A DNA stretch of 64,000 bases from Hamadaea sp013361475 (lineage in GTDB: Bacteria; Actinomycetota; Actinomycetes; Mycobacteriales; Micromonosporaceae): positions 62,001 through 126,000 of the forward strand of contig NZ_JBFAHM010000005.1 in the NCBI RefSeq assembly GCF_040654195.1. The letters run 5' to 3'. Both the position numbers and the translations under genes were made by a program. This document shows, one piece after another, positions 34,018 to 42,785 of the stretch (the first letter of the stretch is position 1; each line of letters begins with the position of its first letter). The notes beneath the pieces were generated by a model. That model did no database searches, was not told the origin of the DNA, and worked only from the letters and a program-made list of their open reading frames with translations.

Positions 34018-34973
34018 GACTGCTGCTGACCGCGCTCGCCCCGCTCGCCTGGGGCTCCACGTACGCCGTCACGACCCAACTGCTCCCGGCCGACCGGCCG
34101 CTGCTGGCGGGGATGCTCCGGGCACTCCCGGCCGGGCTGCTTCTCCTCCTGCTCACCCGGAAACTGCCCAGCGGAAGCTGGTGGGGCAAGGCTTTCGTGC
34201 TCGGCGTACTCAACATCGGGGCGTTCTTCCCGCTGCTGTTTCTGGCGGCGTATCGGTTGCCGGGCGGCGTCGCCGCAGTGCTCGGCTCGGTGCAGCCGCT
34301 GATCGTGATCGGTCTGTCCGTCGTCCTGTTGCATCAGCGTCCGCTACTGCGGGCCCTCGCTGCCGGGGTGGTGGGCGTCCTCGGCGTGGCACTGGTCGTG
34401 CTGCGGCCGGGCGCCTCCTTCGACGCGGTCGGACTCGCGGCCGGACTCGCCGGAGCGGCGGCGATGGCAGCGGGAACAGTGCTGTCGAAGCGATGGGGCC
34501 GGCCCGACGACGTGAACGCGCTGACGATGACGGCATGGCAGCTCACCGCGGGCGGACTCGTCATCGTCCCGTTGGCCCTGCTCATCGAGGGCGCTCCGCC
34601 GGCCCTATCGCCGACCAACCTAGCCGGGTACGCCTACCTCGCCACGGTGAACACCGCCGTCGCGTACTGGCTGTGGTTCCGGGGACTGGCTTCGCTGCCC
34701 GCGAGTTCGGCCGGCTTCCTCGGACTGCTCAGCCCGGTCGCCGCGATGGTCATCGGATGGGCCGTGCTCGGGCAGGCGCTCACGCCGGTGCAAGTCGTCG
34801 GGGCAGTCGTCGCGCTCGGCGCGACCATCGCGGGAGCGCTCCTCGCCTCACGCCCCGCCGTCGGCACCCGCCCCGCCGCCGGCGCCGACGCTGGCACTGG
34901 CGATGGCGCTGGATCACGGATCCGGGTCGAATCTTGGACCAAGATTCGACCGAGAACCCTGATCCAGCGCTGA
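34014..34973 (+). CDS. EamA/DMT-family transporter with repeat-derived C-terminus
   Basis: 319 residues, ten predicted membrane segments in two EamA halves (SVVLLHQRPLLRALAAGVVG, NTAVAYWLWFRGLASLPA). Family members export metabolites. The last ~20 residues (RIRVESWTKIRPRTLIQR) and the stop codon are encoded by copy 1 of the palindromic repeat, so an insertion appears to have replaced the original 3' end. Confidence 0.88.
   Translation: MRLLLTALAPLAWGSTYAVTTQLLPADRPLLAGMLRALPAGLLLLLLTRKLPSGSWWGKAFVLGVLNIGAFFPLLFLAAYRLPGGVAAVLGSVQPLIVIGLSVVLLHQRPLLRALAAGVVGVLGVALVVLRPGASFDAVGLAAGLAGAAAMAAGTVLSKRWGRPDDVNALTMTAWQLTAGGLVIVPLALLIEGAPPALSPTNLAGYAYLATVNTAVAYWLWFRGLASLPASSAGFLGLLSPVAAMVIGWAVLGQALTPVQVVGAVVALGATIAGALLASRPAVGTRPAAGADAGTGDGAGSRIRVESWTKIRPRTLIQR
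34906..34970. repeat. Palindromic interspersed repeat, copy 1
   Basis: Outer arms GCGCTGGATC/GATCCAGCGC and inner arms GGTCGAATCTTG (34925-34936)/CAAGATTCGACC (34940-34951). Related to 52363-52415 and 63102-63170. It overlaps the 3' end of the DMT gene. Confidence 0.85.
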
Positions 34974-35056
34974 GCCAGCGGGCGGCGGCCACGGCGCGGC
35001 GGCGGCCACGGGCACGCGGCCACGGCGGGGTCGCGCAGAACGGGCGGGCAGTACAG

Positions 35057-35527
35057 CTAGTCGATGCCCAGGTCGCGGCGGAGTTTGGCGACGTGGCCGG
35101 TGGCCTTGACGTTGTAGAACGCCTTCTCGATCTTGCCGTCGGGGTCGATGACGAAGGTCGACCGGATCACGCCCATGATCTTCTTGCCGTAGTTCATCTT
35201 CTCCCCGAACGCCCCGTAGGCGGACAGCACGCTCTTGTCCGGGTCGGAGACCAGCGGGAAGGTCAGCGCGTCCCGGTCGACGAACTTCGTGAGCTTGTCG
35301 GGGCTGTCGGGGGAGATGCCGACGACGTTGTAGCCGTGCGCGGTCAGCGAGGCCAGGTTGTCCCGGAAGTCGCAGGCCTGCGTCGTGCAGCCGGGCGTCA
35401 TCGCCGCCGGGTAGGCGTACAGGATCACCTTCTTGCCCTGTTTGAGCAGGTCGGCGAGGGCCAGCTTGTCGCCGGTGGCGGTGGTCAGCGTGAAGTCGGG
35501 CGCGGTGTCGCCGGGTTCCAGTCGCAT
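35057..35527 (-). CDS. bcp: Bcp/PrxQ-type peroxiredoxin
   Basis: 156 residues from ATG 35527 (GTG 35536 is possible). Thioredoxin fold; the peroxidatic Cys lies in AAMTPGCTTQACDFRD with the resolving Cys five residues later, the PrxQ arrangement. It reduces H2O2 and organic peroxides using thioredoxin. It is the last gene of a minus-strand group with a copper or thiol-redox flavour. Confidence 0.93.
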   Translation of the reverse strand: MRLEPGDTAPDFTLTTATGDKLALADLLKQGKKVILYAYPAAMTPGCTTQACDFRDNLASLTAHGYNVVGISPDSPDKLTKFVDRDALTFPLVSDPDKSVLSAYGAFGEKMNYGKKIMGVIRSTFVIDPDGKIEKAFYNVKATGHVAKLRRDLGID

Positions 35528-35537
35528 ACCGCCCACA

Positions 35538-36644
35538 CTAGTTCCCGCCTGGGCGGGCGGAGCGGCGCATGAGCAGGGCCGCCGCGCCGCAGACGCCGAT
35601 GCCGATCGCGAGGACGGCCAGGACGATCAGCCGCGCGACCAGATCGGGCCAGGGGATCGGGGCGACCGAGCGGAAGAAGACCGCGGCGTTCACGAGGCCG
35701 CCGAACAGCGCCAGGCCCGCGCCGGCCAGAGCCACCGCGAACGGCCCCGACGGCCGGTTGCGCAGCGCGTACCCCCCGGCGAGCAGCGCGGTCAGCCCGG
35801 CCACGGCGGGCCACAGCTCACTGGCGAAGACGCCCGCGACGATCTCCCACGCCCCGCGCGCCCCGGCGTCGATCTCCCGCGCGGTCACATAAGTGAGGGC
35901 GGCGAGCCCGCCGACAATCAAGATCATGCCCAGGAGTTGTACGCGGAGAGCAGCGACCAGGCCCAGTGCCGCCAGGGCGGCGGCGACCACGATGGTCAGG
36001 CTCCACCAGAGCGCGGCCGACGGCGGGGGCACCCAGTCGAGCGTACCTCTCAGTTCTAGTGTGGACAGATCGTCGGCCATCCGCAGCGGCACGCTCCAGT
36101 CGGCGATGCGATGGCCGGTCCCAGGGTCGGCGGCCACGGCGGGCGGCGGTTGCAGCGCGGTCCACCGGGCGCGTTTGTCGTGCCACCGCGCCACGGGCTG
36201 ATCGGAGGTCTTGCGCCATTGCGGGGCGGCGGCCGGGTCGGCGTTGGCCGGGGGCACGACACCGCCCTGCAAGGTCGCGTTGAGGTAGGTCGCGGGGGAG
36301 TTGACGTTCTCGAAGACGCCGTCCGGCCGGATCTCCAGGTACGCCTCGTTGCTGTAGCCGAGGACCTCCACGACCCGGTCGGAGTGGTTGGTCAGCTCCA
36401 GGCGGGCGCCGGCCTCGATCGCGCGTACGCTCACGCCGGGCAACGCCGGGGTGATGCCGGTGATGGTCGTCCGGTAGTTCGTGGCATCGGGCGCGTCCGC
36501 CGCGTGGGCCGCCGCCGGAGTGGCGACGGCCCAGCTCAGTAGGGCGGTCCAGACGGCGGCCGCGCCGAGCAGTGTGGCCGCCCGCCTCCGTTGATCATGA
36601 GGTTTGAGGGTGGGACACGCCGTCGAGGCGGACCATAGGTTCAT
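35538..36644 (-). CDS. Secreted/membrane-anchored protein, unknown (copper-cluster neighbour)
   Basis: About 368 residues; the start (ATG 36644) is uncertain and lies inside an inverted repeat. The signal segment ATLLGAAAVWTALLSWAVA is followed by an extracytoplasmic beta-rich domain (~50-200; VRAIEAGARLELTNHSDRVV) and five membrane segments in the C-terminal half. A domain of this layout recurs in actinobacteria next to CopC/CopD genes, but I cannot name a function. It lies between bcp and the DsbA-like gene on the same strand. Confidence 0.7.
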   Translation of the reverse strand: MNLWSASTACPTLKPHDQRRRAATLLGAAAVWTALLSWAVATPAAAHAADAPDATNYRTTITGITPALPGVSVRAIEAGARLELTNHSDRVVEVLGYSNEAYLEIRPDGVFENVNSPATYLNATLQGGVVPPANADPAAAPQWRKTSDQPVARWHDKRARWTALQPPPAVAADPGTGHRIADWSVPLRMADDLSTLELRGTLDWVPPPSAALWWSLTIVVAAALAALGLVAALRVQLLGMILIVGGLAALTYVTAREIDAGARGAWEIVAGVFASELWPAVAGLTALLAGGYALRNRPSGPFAVALAGAGLALFGGLVNAAVFFRSVAPIPWPDLVARLIVLAVLAIGIGVCGAAALLMRRSARPGGN

Positions 36645-36653
36645 GATCAACGG
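36588..36653. promoter_or_regulatory. 13-bp inverted repeat around a start region
   Basis: CCGTTGATCATGA (36588-36600) and TCATGATCAACGG (36641-36653) are exact reverse complements, 40 bp apart. The same TCATGATCAAC word occurs at 39272-39282 just upstream of copCD, hinting at a shared regulator; TCATGATC words also occur elsewhere in the window, so this is weak. Confidence 0.4.
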
Positions 36654-36680
36654 GGGCCTTCTTCGGGGGTGGAAGGGGGA

Positions 36681-37430
36681 TCAGCTGGCAGAGGGAGTCG
36701 GCGCCACCGACGCGTCACCACCCGCGGCGGTGATGGCGGCGGTGATCGCGTCCAGCGACGCGGTGACCTTCTTGCCGTTGACGAACACCGACGGGGTTCC
36801 GCTGACACCCTTTTCGCTCGCCGCGTCGGTGGTGTGCTCCGGCCAGGTCATGTAGGTGCCGGCGTTCACGCAGTTCCCGAAGGACGAGTCGGTGAGACCC
36901 ACGCCCTGCCCGGTCGTGATGAGCTGCTCGTTCGTCGGTCCGGCGCCGCCCTCGGCGGGTTGGTTGGCGTAGAGGGCGTCGTTGAAGGCGAGGAACTTGC
37001 CGCCGTCGGCCGCGCAGCCCGCCGCAGCCGCGGACCGGGTCGAGTACTGGTTGGTCGACGACCGGTCGAGGATCGCGATCGGGTGGATGTTCAGCGTGAT
37101 CTTGTTCTGCTCGGCGAGCGCGGCCAGCGTCGGCCCGGCGCTGTCATGCAACTGCTTGCAGTACGGGCACAGATAGTCCTGGTAGATGTCGACCGACACC
37201 TTGCCCGAGCCGGTGACGATGGCGGTGCCTTCGGCGTTGGCGTGGGCCGGCGTGTTGAACGACGTCGGCTTCTGGCTCGCGTAGATCGCGTATCCGATCA
37301 TGCCGCCGATCACCAGGACGGCGACCACGCCGATCGAGATCCACAGGGTGCGCTTGCGGCGTTGCTCGCGGGCGAGCTGTTCACGGACGATCCGAGCCGC
37401 TTCGCGCCGCTCCTGCACGCGCTTGCTCAT
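36681..37430 (-). CDS. DsbA-like membrane-anchored thiol oxidoreductase
   Basis: 249 residues: a charged cytoplasmic N-terminus, one anchor (LWISIGVVAVLVIGGMIGYA) and an extracytoplasmic thioredoxin domain with DYLCPYCKQLH (CPYC active site) and cis-Pro in GVSGTPSVFVNG. It resembles actinobacterial DSBA/MSMEG-type oxidoreductases that form or isomerise disulfides in exported proteins. Its start lies 50 bp inside the preceding MauE-like gene, so they are cotranscribed; MauE-type proteins often partner DsbA-like proteins. Confidence 0.9.
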   Translation of the reverse strand: MSKRVQERREAARIVREQLAREQRRKRTLWISIGVVAVLVIGGMIGYAIYASQKPTSFNTPAHANAEGTAIVTGSGKVSVDIYQDYLCPYCKQLHDSAGPTLAALAEQNKITLNIHPIAILDRSSTNQYSTRSAAAAGCAADGGKFLAFNDALYANQPAEGGAGPTNEQLITTGQGVGLTDSSFGNCVNAGTYMTWPEHTTDAASEKGVSGTPSVFVNGKKVTASLDAITAAITAAGGDASVAPTPSAS

Positions 37431-37938
37431 CGATGGTTTCCTCCATATCCAGTGGTGGGCCGAACAACTGACCGTCCAACGAGAACCTGCTGGAGGGGAA
37501 CAGGATCAGGAAGACGGCCAGGGCCAGGAAGGCGACGTCGCGGACGATGTCCCAGGTGTAGTTGGGGGCGACCCCGACCGGCAGCTGGCCGCCTTTGCTG
37601 AAGCAGCCGCAGTCGATGGACAGCCCCCGGGCCCAGGCCGAGACGATGCCGGAGATGAAGACGACCAGCGCGATGGCCGACAGCCACGCCGCGAATCTGG
37701 TCAGCAGGCCTACCAGCAGAAGCAGGCCGATGCCGACCTCCAGGAACGGCTGGATCGCCCCGACGACCTGGGCGACGTCCCACGACATCAGCTGGTACGC
37801 GTTGACCGCCCGGGCGTTGCCGGGCAGGTCGAAGATCTTGGGCAGGCCCGCCCCGATGAACACGGCGGCCAGGGCCAGCCGCACGACCAGCGACACCCAG
37901 GGCTGAGTCCGGGTCCACCCGTTCACCGACATGGTCAT
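37381..37938 (-). CDS. MauE/DoxX-like membrane protein
   Basis: 185 residues, four transmembrane segments (WVSLVVRLALAAVFIGAG, FLEVGIGLLLLVGLLTR, LSAIALVVFISGIVSAW, VAFLALAVFLILF). A Cys pair IDCGCFSKGG lies in the periplasmic loop, the mark of MauE, which is thought to pass electrons or disulfides to a thioredoxin-like partner. The DsbA-like gene overlaps it. Confidence 0.88.
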   Translation of the reverse strand: MTMSVNGWTRTQPWVSLVVRLALAAVFIGAGLPKIFDLPGNARAVNAYQLMSWDVAQVVGAIQPFLEVGIGLLLLVGLLTRFAAWLSAIALVVFISGIVSAWARGLSIDCGCFSKGGQLPVGVAPNYTWDIVRDVAFLALAVFLILFPSSRFSLDGQLFGPPLDMEETIDEQARAGAARSGSDRP

Positions 37939-37979
37939 TAGTCGTCGTCCCGCCTCGTCCGGTTCCCTGTGAATTCGCT

Positions 37980-38540
37980 TCAGGCCGCCATGGCCCGCGT
38001 CACGTCGGCGGCCAGCTCCGTCCGCGCGCGGGCGACCCGGGATCGGATCGTTCCCACCGGCACACCCTCGACCTCCGCCGCCTCGGCGTACGAGAGGCCG
38101 AGCAGCTGGGTGAGCACGAACGCGCTGCGGCGCTCCTCGCCGAGCGCGGCGATCAGATCGTCCGAGCCGTGCCGTTCGGCAGGATCGCCGCCGGGCAATT
38201 GTGTCGCGGCTTCCAGCGCCAGCCGTCGTTCCAGCCTACGGCCGCGGACGACCTGCCGGAGCTGGTCCGCACAGGCCCGGCGGGCGATGGCGAGCAGCCA
38301 CGTACGCGCGGACGACCGGCCCTCGAAGGCGGGCAGCGCCCGGAACGCCCGGAGGTAGGTCTCCTGGGTCAGGTCGTCGGCCGTCCCCGGATCGAGCAGC
38401 GCCGCGCACAGCCGCCAGACCTCGGCCTGGGTGGTGCGAACGAATGCCGCCTCTGCCACCGGATCACCCTCCCGCGCACGCAACGCCCAGTTCGTCACCT
38501 CGTCGAGGCTGCCGGACGGTCCGGGTTGCGGGAAGGGCAC
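37980..38540 (-). CDS. ECF RNA polymerase sigma factor (SigC-like)
   Basis: 186 residues. Region 2 spans ~35-105 (VRTTQAEVWRLCAALLDPGT, ADDLTQETYLRAFRALPAF) and region 4 ~125-180 (LTQLLGLSYAEAAEVEGVPV, GTIRSRVARARTEL). Similar to mycobacterial SigC. Divergent from a zinc-finger membrane protein that is probably its anti-sigma factor, 67 bp away. It could direct the redox and copper genes around it. Confidence 0.9.
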   Translation of the reverse strand: MPFPQPGPSGSLDEVTNWALRAREGDPVAEAAFVRTTQAEVWRLCAALLDPGTADDLTQETYLRAFRALPAFEGRSSARTWLLAIARRACADQLRQVVRGRRLERRLALEAATQLPGGDPAERHGSDDLIAALGEERRSAFVLTQLLGLSYAEAAEVEGVPVGTIRSRVARARTELAADVTRAMAA

Positions 38541-38572
38541 GAGGACCCAGATTAGCGGCCGATAGGCCCTTG

Positions 38573-38598
38573 GGAACCACGGCTTGCCGACAGGCGAC
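38573..38598 (+). promoter_or_regulatory. ECF-type promoter candidate
   Basis: GGAAC (38573-38577), 17 bp, CGAC (38595-38598), 9 nt before the anti-sigma ATG at 38608. It resembles the GGAAC-N16/17-CGTC ECF consensus with one change, so the adjacent sigma factor may drive its own antagonist from a near-leaderless transcript. Confidence 0.5.
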
Positions 38599-38607
38599 TA
38601 TTGGCAC

Positions 38608-39249
38608 ATGAGCACCACCCGCTGCGACGCCGTACGCCTGGATCTGTCCGCCCGCCTCGACGGCGAGACCACCGAGCTGCCGGCCGATCGACTGGACGCG
38701 CACGTCGCCGAATGCGACGGCTGTCGATCCTGGCTGACCGAGGCGGAGCGGGTGACCCGGCTGGCACGCGTACGCGTGGTGGCGGTCCCGGACCTGACCG
38801 GCCAGATCCTGGCCGCCGTCGAGCAGGAGCGCCGGACCCTCCTGGTACGCCGCCACGGCGACCGCCAGGTGCTGCGGATCGCGGTCGCGATCGCCGCCGC
38901 GGTGCAGCTGGCGCTGGCCTTGCCGGTGCTGTTCGGCGTCGGGGTCGACCCCCACGCGTCCCGGGAGATGGCCTCGTTCGACATCGCGATGGCGGTCGGG
39001 TTCGCGCTGGCGGCGTGGCGCCCGGATCGGGCGCGCGCGTTCGTGCCGGTCGCCTTCGTGCTCGCCGCCTGCCTGGCCGCCACGAGCTTCCTCGATCTGG
39101 CCGGCGGTGCGACCCACCTGGCCCACGAGGTCGGGCACGCCGTGGCGTTGGTCCAGGCCGGACTGCTCTGGGCGCTCGGCCGCAGGACCACGGAGGCGGC
39201 GGCCACCCTGCCCGGCGCGCGTACGCCCGCTTCCGGTGGCATCGGGTAG
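38608..39249 (+). CDS. Zinc-finger anti-sigma factor, membrane-bound
   Basis: 213 residues from ATG 38608. An N-terminal ZAS/zf-HC2 motif (HVAECDGCRSWL, HxxxCxxC) precedes about four C-terminal membrane segments. Position opposite an ECF sigma gene makes it the likely cognate anti-sigma factor; membrane signals would release the sigma factor. The membrane domain could also sense copper or redox, but no ligand is visible. Confidence 0.85.
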   Translation: MSTTRCDAVRLDLSARLDGETTELPADRLDAHVAECDGCRSWLTEAERVTRLARVRVVAVPDLTGQILAAVEQERRTLLVRRHGDRQVLRIAVAIAAAVQLALALPVLFGVGVDPHASREMASFDIAMAVGFALAAWRPDRARAFVPVAFVLAACLAATSFLDLAGGATHLAHEVGHAVALVQAGLLWALGRRTTEAAATLPGARTPASGGIG

Positions 39250-39292
39250 CGTCGTTGCGCCACCTAACCCCTCATGATCAACAGGAGAGCGA

Positions 39293-40936
39293 ATGAGACG
39301 GCTCGCGGTGATGTTCGCGGCGTTGCTGGTGGTGCTGGTCGGGGTCGCGAGCCCTGCGCAGGCGCACGCGGTGGTGGTCGCGACGAACCCGCCCCAGGGC
39401 GGCACGGTCGCGTCCGCGCCCAGCGAGGTCACCATGACGTTCTCCGAGTCGATCACCCCGGTCAAGGACAAGATCCGGGTCACCGCTCCCGACGGCAGCC
39501 GCGCGGACAAGGGTGAGACCAGCGTCGACGGTGCGGTCCTGCGGATCCCGCTGCGCGATGACCTGCCGATCGGCACCTACCTGGTGAGCTATCGGGTCAT
39601 CTCGGCCGACTCCCATCCGGTCCCCGGCGGCTTCACCTTCAACATCGGCGCGCCGTCGGCCACCGTGCCCACGCCCACCACCGACGACAGCTCCACGAGC
39701 CGCCCGATCGCCATCTCGATCGGCGTCGCCAAATACCTCGGGTACGCCGGACTCCTGCTGGCCGTCGGCGCGGCCCTGGTCCTGCTGCTGCTCTGGCCGG
39801 CCCGGATGTCCCGGCGCGGACCGCGGCGAGCCATGGCGGCCGGGTTCGGGCTGGTGATCCTGTCGACGCTGGGGCAGTTCGTCCTCCAGGCGCCCTACGT
39901 CAACGGCGTACCGCTCACCCGGACGACCGGCGACGACCTGCTCGGCGTCCTGGACTCGCAGTTCGGCGCGGTGATGCTCGCCCGGATCGGGCTGCTCGCC
40001 GTCGCCGCGATCGTCCTGTCCGGAGCGTTGAAGCGCATCGTCACCCACGGCGAACCGACGCGCAGCGACCTGGTGATCCTCGGCATCCTCTTCGCCGTCA
40101 CCGCGGCGACCTGGCCATTGGCCGGGCACTCCGCGGCCTCTCCGGTCCCGGCGGTCACCGTCGTCATCGACACCGTGCACATCGCGGCGATGGCGGTCTG
40201 GCTCGGCGGCCTGGCGATGCTGACACTGTTCCTGCTGCGCCCGAAGACGGCCACCGAACGGGAGCTGACGGCGATCATGCCGGTCTGGTCCCGCTGGGCG
40301 ACCCTGGCCATCAGCTCGCTCCTGCTGGCCGGAGTGGTGCAGGCGCTCATCGAGATCGGCACGCTCAAGGCGCTCGTCACGACCACCTACGGCTGGCTCA
40401 TCCTGGCCAAGGTGGCGCTCGTCATCGTCATCCTCGGATTCGCGTACCTGGCGCGGTCGTTCGTCCACAACGCCCCGGCCGGCTCCGTCCTGCGCTGGGC
40501 GGTACGCGTGGAGCTGGGCATCGCCGCGGTCATCCTCGGCGTCTCGGCCGCCCTGACGCAGACGACCCCGGCCCGGGTCGCCGCCGACCAGCCCAGTGCG
40601 GTCCAGCAGACCCAGGCGTACTTCACGACGTCGGTGAAGGCCGGCCTGTACACGCTGCAGGTCGACGTGGACCCCGCGAAGACCGGCCAGAACGTGGTGC
40701 ACCTGTACGCGTACACGCCGGAAGGAAAGCCGTTGAAGGTCGTGGAGTGGGCGGCCAGCGCGGCCCTGCCCACCGCGGGCATCGAGCCTGTGTCGATGCC
40801 TTTGCTGCCGCTGACCGACAACCACGCGTCCGGGTCCGTCAACCTGCCGACGCCGGGCGACTGGCAGATGAAGTTCACCCTGCGCACGACCGAGGTGGAT
40901 CAGGAGTCGGTCACGGTCACCGTGCCCGTCGGATAG
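39293..40936 (+). CDS. copCD: CopC-CopD fusion, copper resistance/import
   Basis: 547 residues; RBS AGGAGAG. The signal peptide is cleaved after AQA, leaving an N-terminal HAVVV. The CopC domain (~25-120) keeps copper ligands His1 and the Asp/His of SADSHPVPGG. CopD spans ~145-400 with eight membrane segments (YLGYAGLLLAVGAAL, DTVHIAAMAVWLGGL). The C-terminal ~120 residues form an extra extracytoplasmic beta domain (FTTSVKAGLYTLQVDVDPAK). Probably moves or stores Cu at the envelope. Confidence 0.93.
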   Translation: MRRLAVMFAALLVVLVGVASPAQAHAVVVATNPPQGGTVASAPSEVTMTFSESITPVKDKIRVTAPDGSRADKGETSVDGAVLRIPLRDDLPIGTYLVSYRVISADSHPVPGGFTFNIGAPSATVPTPTTDDSSTSRPIAISIGVAKYLGYAGLLLAVGAALVLLLLWPARMSRRGPRRAMAAGFGLVILSTLGQFVLQAPYVNGVPLTRTTGDDLLGVLDSQFGAVMLARIGLLAVAAIVLSGALKRIVTHGEPTRSDLVILGILFAVTAATWPLAGHSAASPVPAVTVVIDTVHIAAMAVWLGGLAMLTLFLLRPKTATERELTAIMPVWSRWATLAISSLLLAGVVQALIEIGTLKALVTTTYGWLILAKVALVIVILGFAYLARSFVHNAPAGSVLRWAVRVELGIAAVILGVSAALTQTTPARVAADQPSAVQQTQAYFTTSVKAGLYTLQVDVDPAKTGQNVVHLYAYTPEGKPLKVVEWAASAALPTAGIEPVSMPLLPLTDNHASGSVNLPTPGDWQMKFTLRTTEVDQESVTVTVPVG

Positions 40937-41000
40937 CAGACCGCATCGAAGCGCCCGCCCGCCCGTTGTCCTTGATGGACGACGATGGGAGAGACGAGCC

Positions 41001-42254
41001 ATGCGTGTCTTTCGCGTGCTGGTCGGAATGGTTCTGCTGACGGTCGCGGCGCCCGCGTTGCTGGCCGGGGCCATTGCCTGGTACGCGATGCAGCACCGCG
41101 ACGCCGCGGGTGAGTTCCGGGCGGGCCTGGAGACGGTCGCCCACCCGGGGTACGCCGTCGTGGTGCCCGACGTCGACGCCCTGCTCCGCCGGGACGCCCC
41201 GTTCGCCCGAGCCGGACGTACGTCGATGCGGATCACCGCCTTCGCCGGCACTCCGCTGTTCGTCGGGCTCGCGTCGCCCTCGGACGTCGCGGCACTGCTG
41301 CACGGCTCGCCCTACACGACGCTGGACGGCATCTCGCTCGGCCGAGGCCCGCTGGACGTCTCCTCGCGCGTTTTCAGCGGCACCCGGACGGCGCCGCTGG
41401 GGCAGCTCGAGGAACAGCCGATGTGGCTGCGTTCCGGCCTCGGCTCCGTCTCCTACGAACCCTCCGAATGGCGGGGGCGTGCCGTCGCCCTCGTCGTCAC
41501 AGCCCCCGACGGAACCTCGCTCGGCGACGTGTCCCTCGGCGCGGCCGTACGCTTCGGCTGGCTCGACTCGACGACCTGGGGACTGCTGATCCTCGGACCG
41601 GTCCTGCTGCTGCTCGGCTTCGTCACGTTGGCCTGGCCCGCCCGGCAGGTCGTCTACGTGCTCGCGCCGGGAGACCCCGGAATCTCGCTGCGCTCCGGTG
41701 AGCCGGTGCGCTGGACCGACGCGCCGACGCGGGAGAACGCGGTGGTGCTGCCCCGGCCCGGCTCCGTGTACGCCTCCTCCGCCGTTCCGGCCGCCTCCCC
41801 GGCTTCCGCCTCTTCGGGGCCTTCGGCCCCGGGATCTTCGGCCCTGGTCGGAACGCCGGCTTCCTCGGGTCCGGCGGGCTCGCCGGGTTCGGCTGGTTCG
41901 GCGGGTTCCGCGGGCTGGTCGGGATCGTCGGGACCGTCGGGTTCGGCGGGTTCGGCGGGTTCGGCGGGTTCGGCGGGTTCGGCGGGTTCGGCGGGCTCGG
42001 CGGGTTCGGCGTCCTCGCCGGAGGATTGGGCTCGGCCGCCTGCTTCTCCGGCTTCTCCGGCTGCAGGTTCTCCGGACTCGGCCGCGCCCGAGGAGGAGCC
42101 GTCGGCGGAGTGGCCGCTGCCCTCGGCCGAACTGCCCCGGACCGCCCCGCCCATCGACGTGCCCACCCAGGAGATGCGCGTCCTCGACGACCTGCCCGCG
42201 GTTCCGCTTGTCCTCAGCGGAAGCCGATCCGTGCCCGCCGAGCGCACCGTCTAG
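41001..42254 (+). CDS. Two-TM membrane protein with Gly-Ser-Ala repeat tail
   Basis: 417 residues. TM1 at the N-terminus (VGMVLLTVAAPALLAGAIAW), an extracytoplasmic domain ~35-190 (SMRITAFAGTPLFVGLASPS), TM2 ~195-215 (WGLLILGPVLLLLGFVTLA), then a cytoplasmic low-complexity tail of G-S-A triplets (~292-342) and acidic-Pro segments. No family is recognised. The tail is made by a 9-bp minisatellite, so length probably varies between strains. It follows copCD by 64 bp on the same strand. Confidence 0.7.
   Translation: MRVFRVLVGMVLLTVAAPALLAGAIAWYAMQHRDAAGEFRAGLETVAHPGYAVVVPDVDALLRRDAPFARAGRTSMRITAFAGTPLFVGLASPSDVAALLHGSPYTTLDGISLGRGPLDVSSRVFSGTRTAPLGQLEEQPMWLRSGLGSVSYEPSEWRGRAVALVVTAPDGTSLGDVSLGAAVRFGWLDSTTWGLLILGPVLLLLGFVTLAWPARQVVYVLAPGDPGISLRSGEPVRWTDAPTRENAVVLPRPGSVYASSAVPAASPASASSGPSAPGSSALVGTPASSGPAGSPGSAGSAGSAGWSGSSGPSGSAGSAGSAGSAGSAGSAGSAGSASSPEDWARPPASPASPAAGSPDSAAPEEEPSAEWPLPSAELPRTAPPIDVPTQEMRVLDDLPAVPLVLSGSRSVPAERTV
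41938..42012 (+). repeat. 9-bp minisatellite (GGTTCGGCG)n
   Basis: Seven to eight near-identical 9-bp units in tandem encode Gly-Ser-Ala triplets in frame; weaker copies extend back to ~41880. It is prone to slippage without frame loss. Confidence 0.85.
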
Positions 42255-42674
42255 CTCAGGCGCCGTCTAGTTCGTCCGCCTGTCCGCATCATCCGCGCCG
42301 TCGCCCGGCGCCCGCCCCTCCGGTGCCCGGCCTCGCCGCCCGTCGCCTGGCCTCGTCGCCTGTCGCCCGTCGCCTGCCCTGGTGCCCGGCGCCTGCACCC
42401 GTCGCCCGCCGCCCGCCCGTGTCGCCCGTCTTCAGCGGCTCGGCTGCTGCGGCGGCCGTTCCGGCCATGATCATGCGCCCGTCGTCAGCGGAAGACGAGC
42501 GATTCTGGAGATCATGTGCCCATGGCCAGCGAAATCCGGCCCTCCGGCGCATGCCGAGGGAACATGATCTCTTAATACGCCGGGAAATCGCTGATGACGG
42601 GCACTGGATCATCTGGGCTTGGGTCACCTCCGACCGTCGTGCCCGGACGAAGTCGATCAGGCTGGCGCGGGAAC

Positions 42675-42735
42675 GATCAGGATCGCGGGGACACGACACG
42701 CCGGTTGATCACGACCGATAGTTCATGATCGCGCG
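42675..42735. repeat. 61-bp interspersed repeat, copy 2
   Basis: Gap-free match to 32114-32174 at about 53 of 61 bases. Confidence 0.7.
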
Positions 42736-42785
42736 GAGAGGTTCGGGGTGCGGGGGCGGGGGCAGCGCGAGGTGGGGGCGCACGC

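Noticed and set aside
41880..42012. Regular short repeats that could suggest a CRISPR array
   Set aside because: Units are 9 bp, contiguous, have no spacers and are translated in frame.
42289..42699. 136-codon minus-strand frame in the large intergenic gap
   Set aside because: Composition is Arg/Gly repeats from CGTCGCC words, no ribosome site and no domain.
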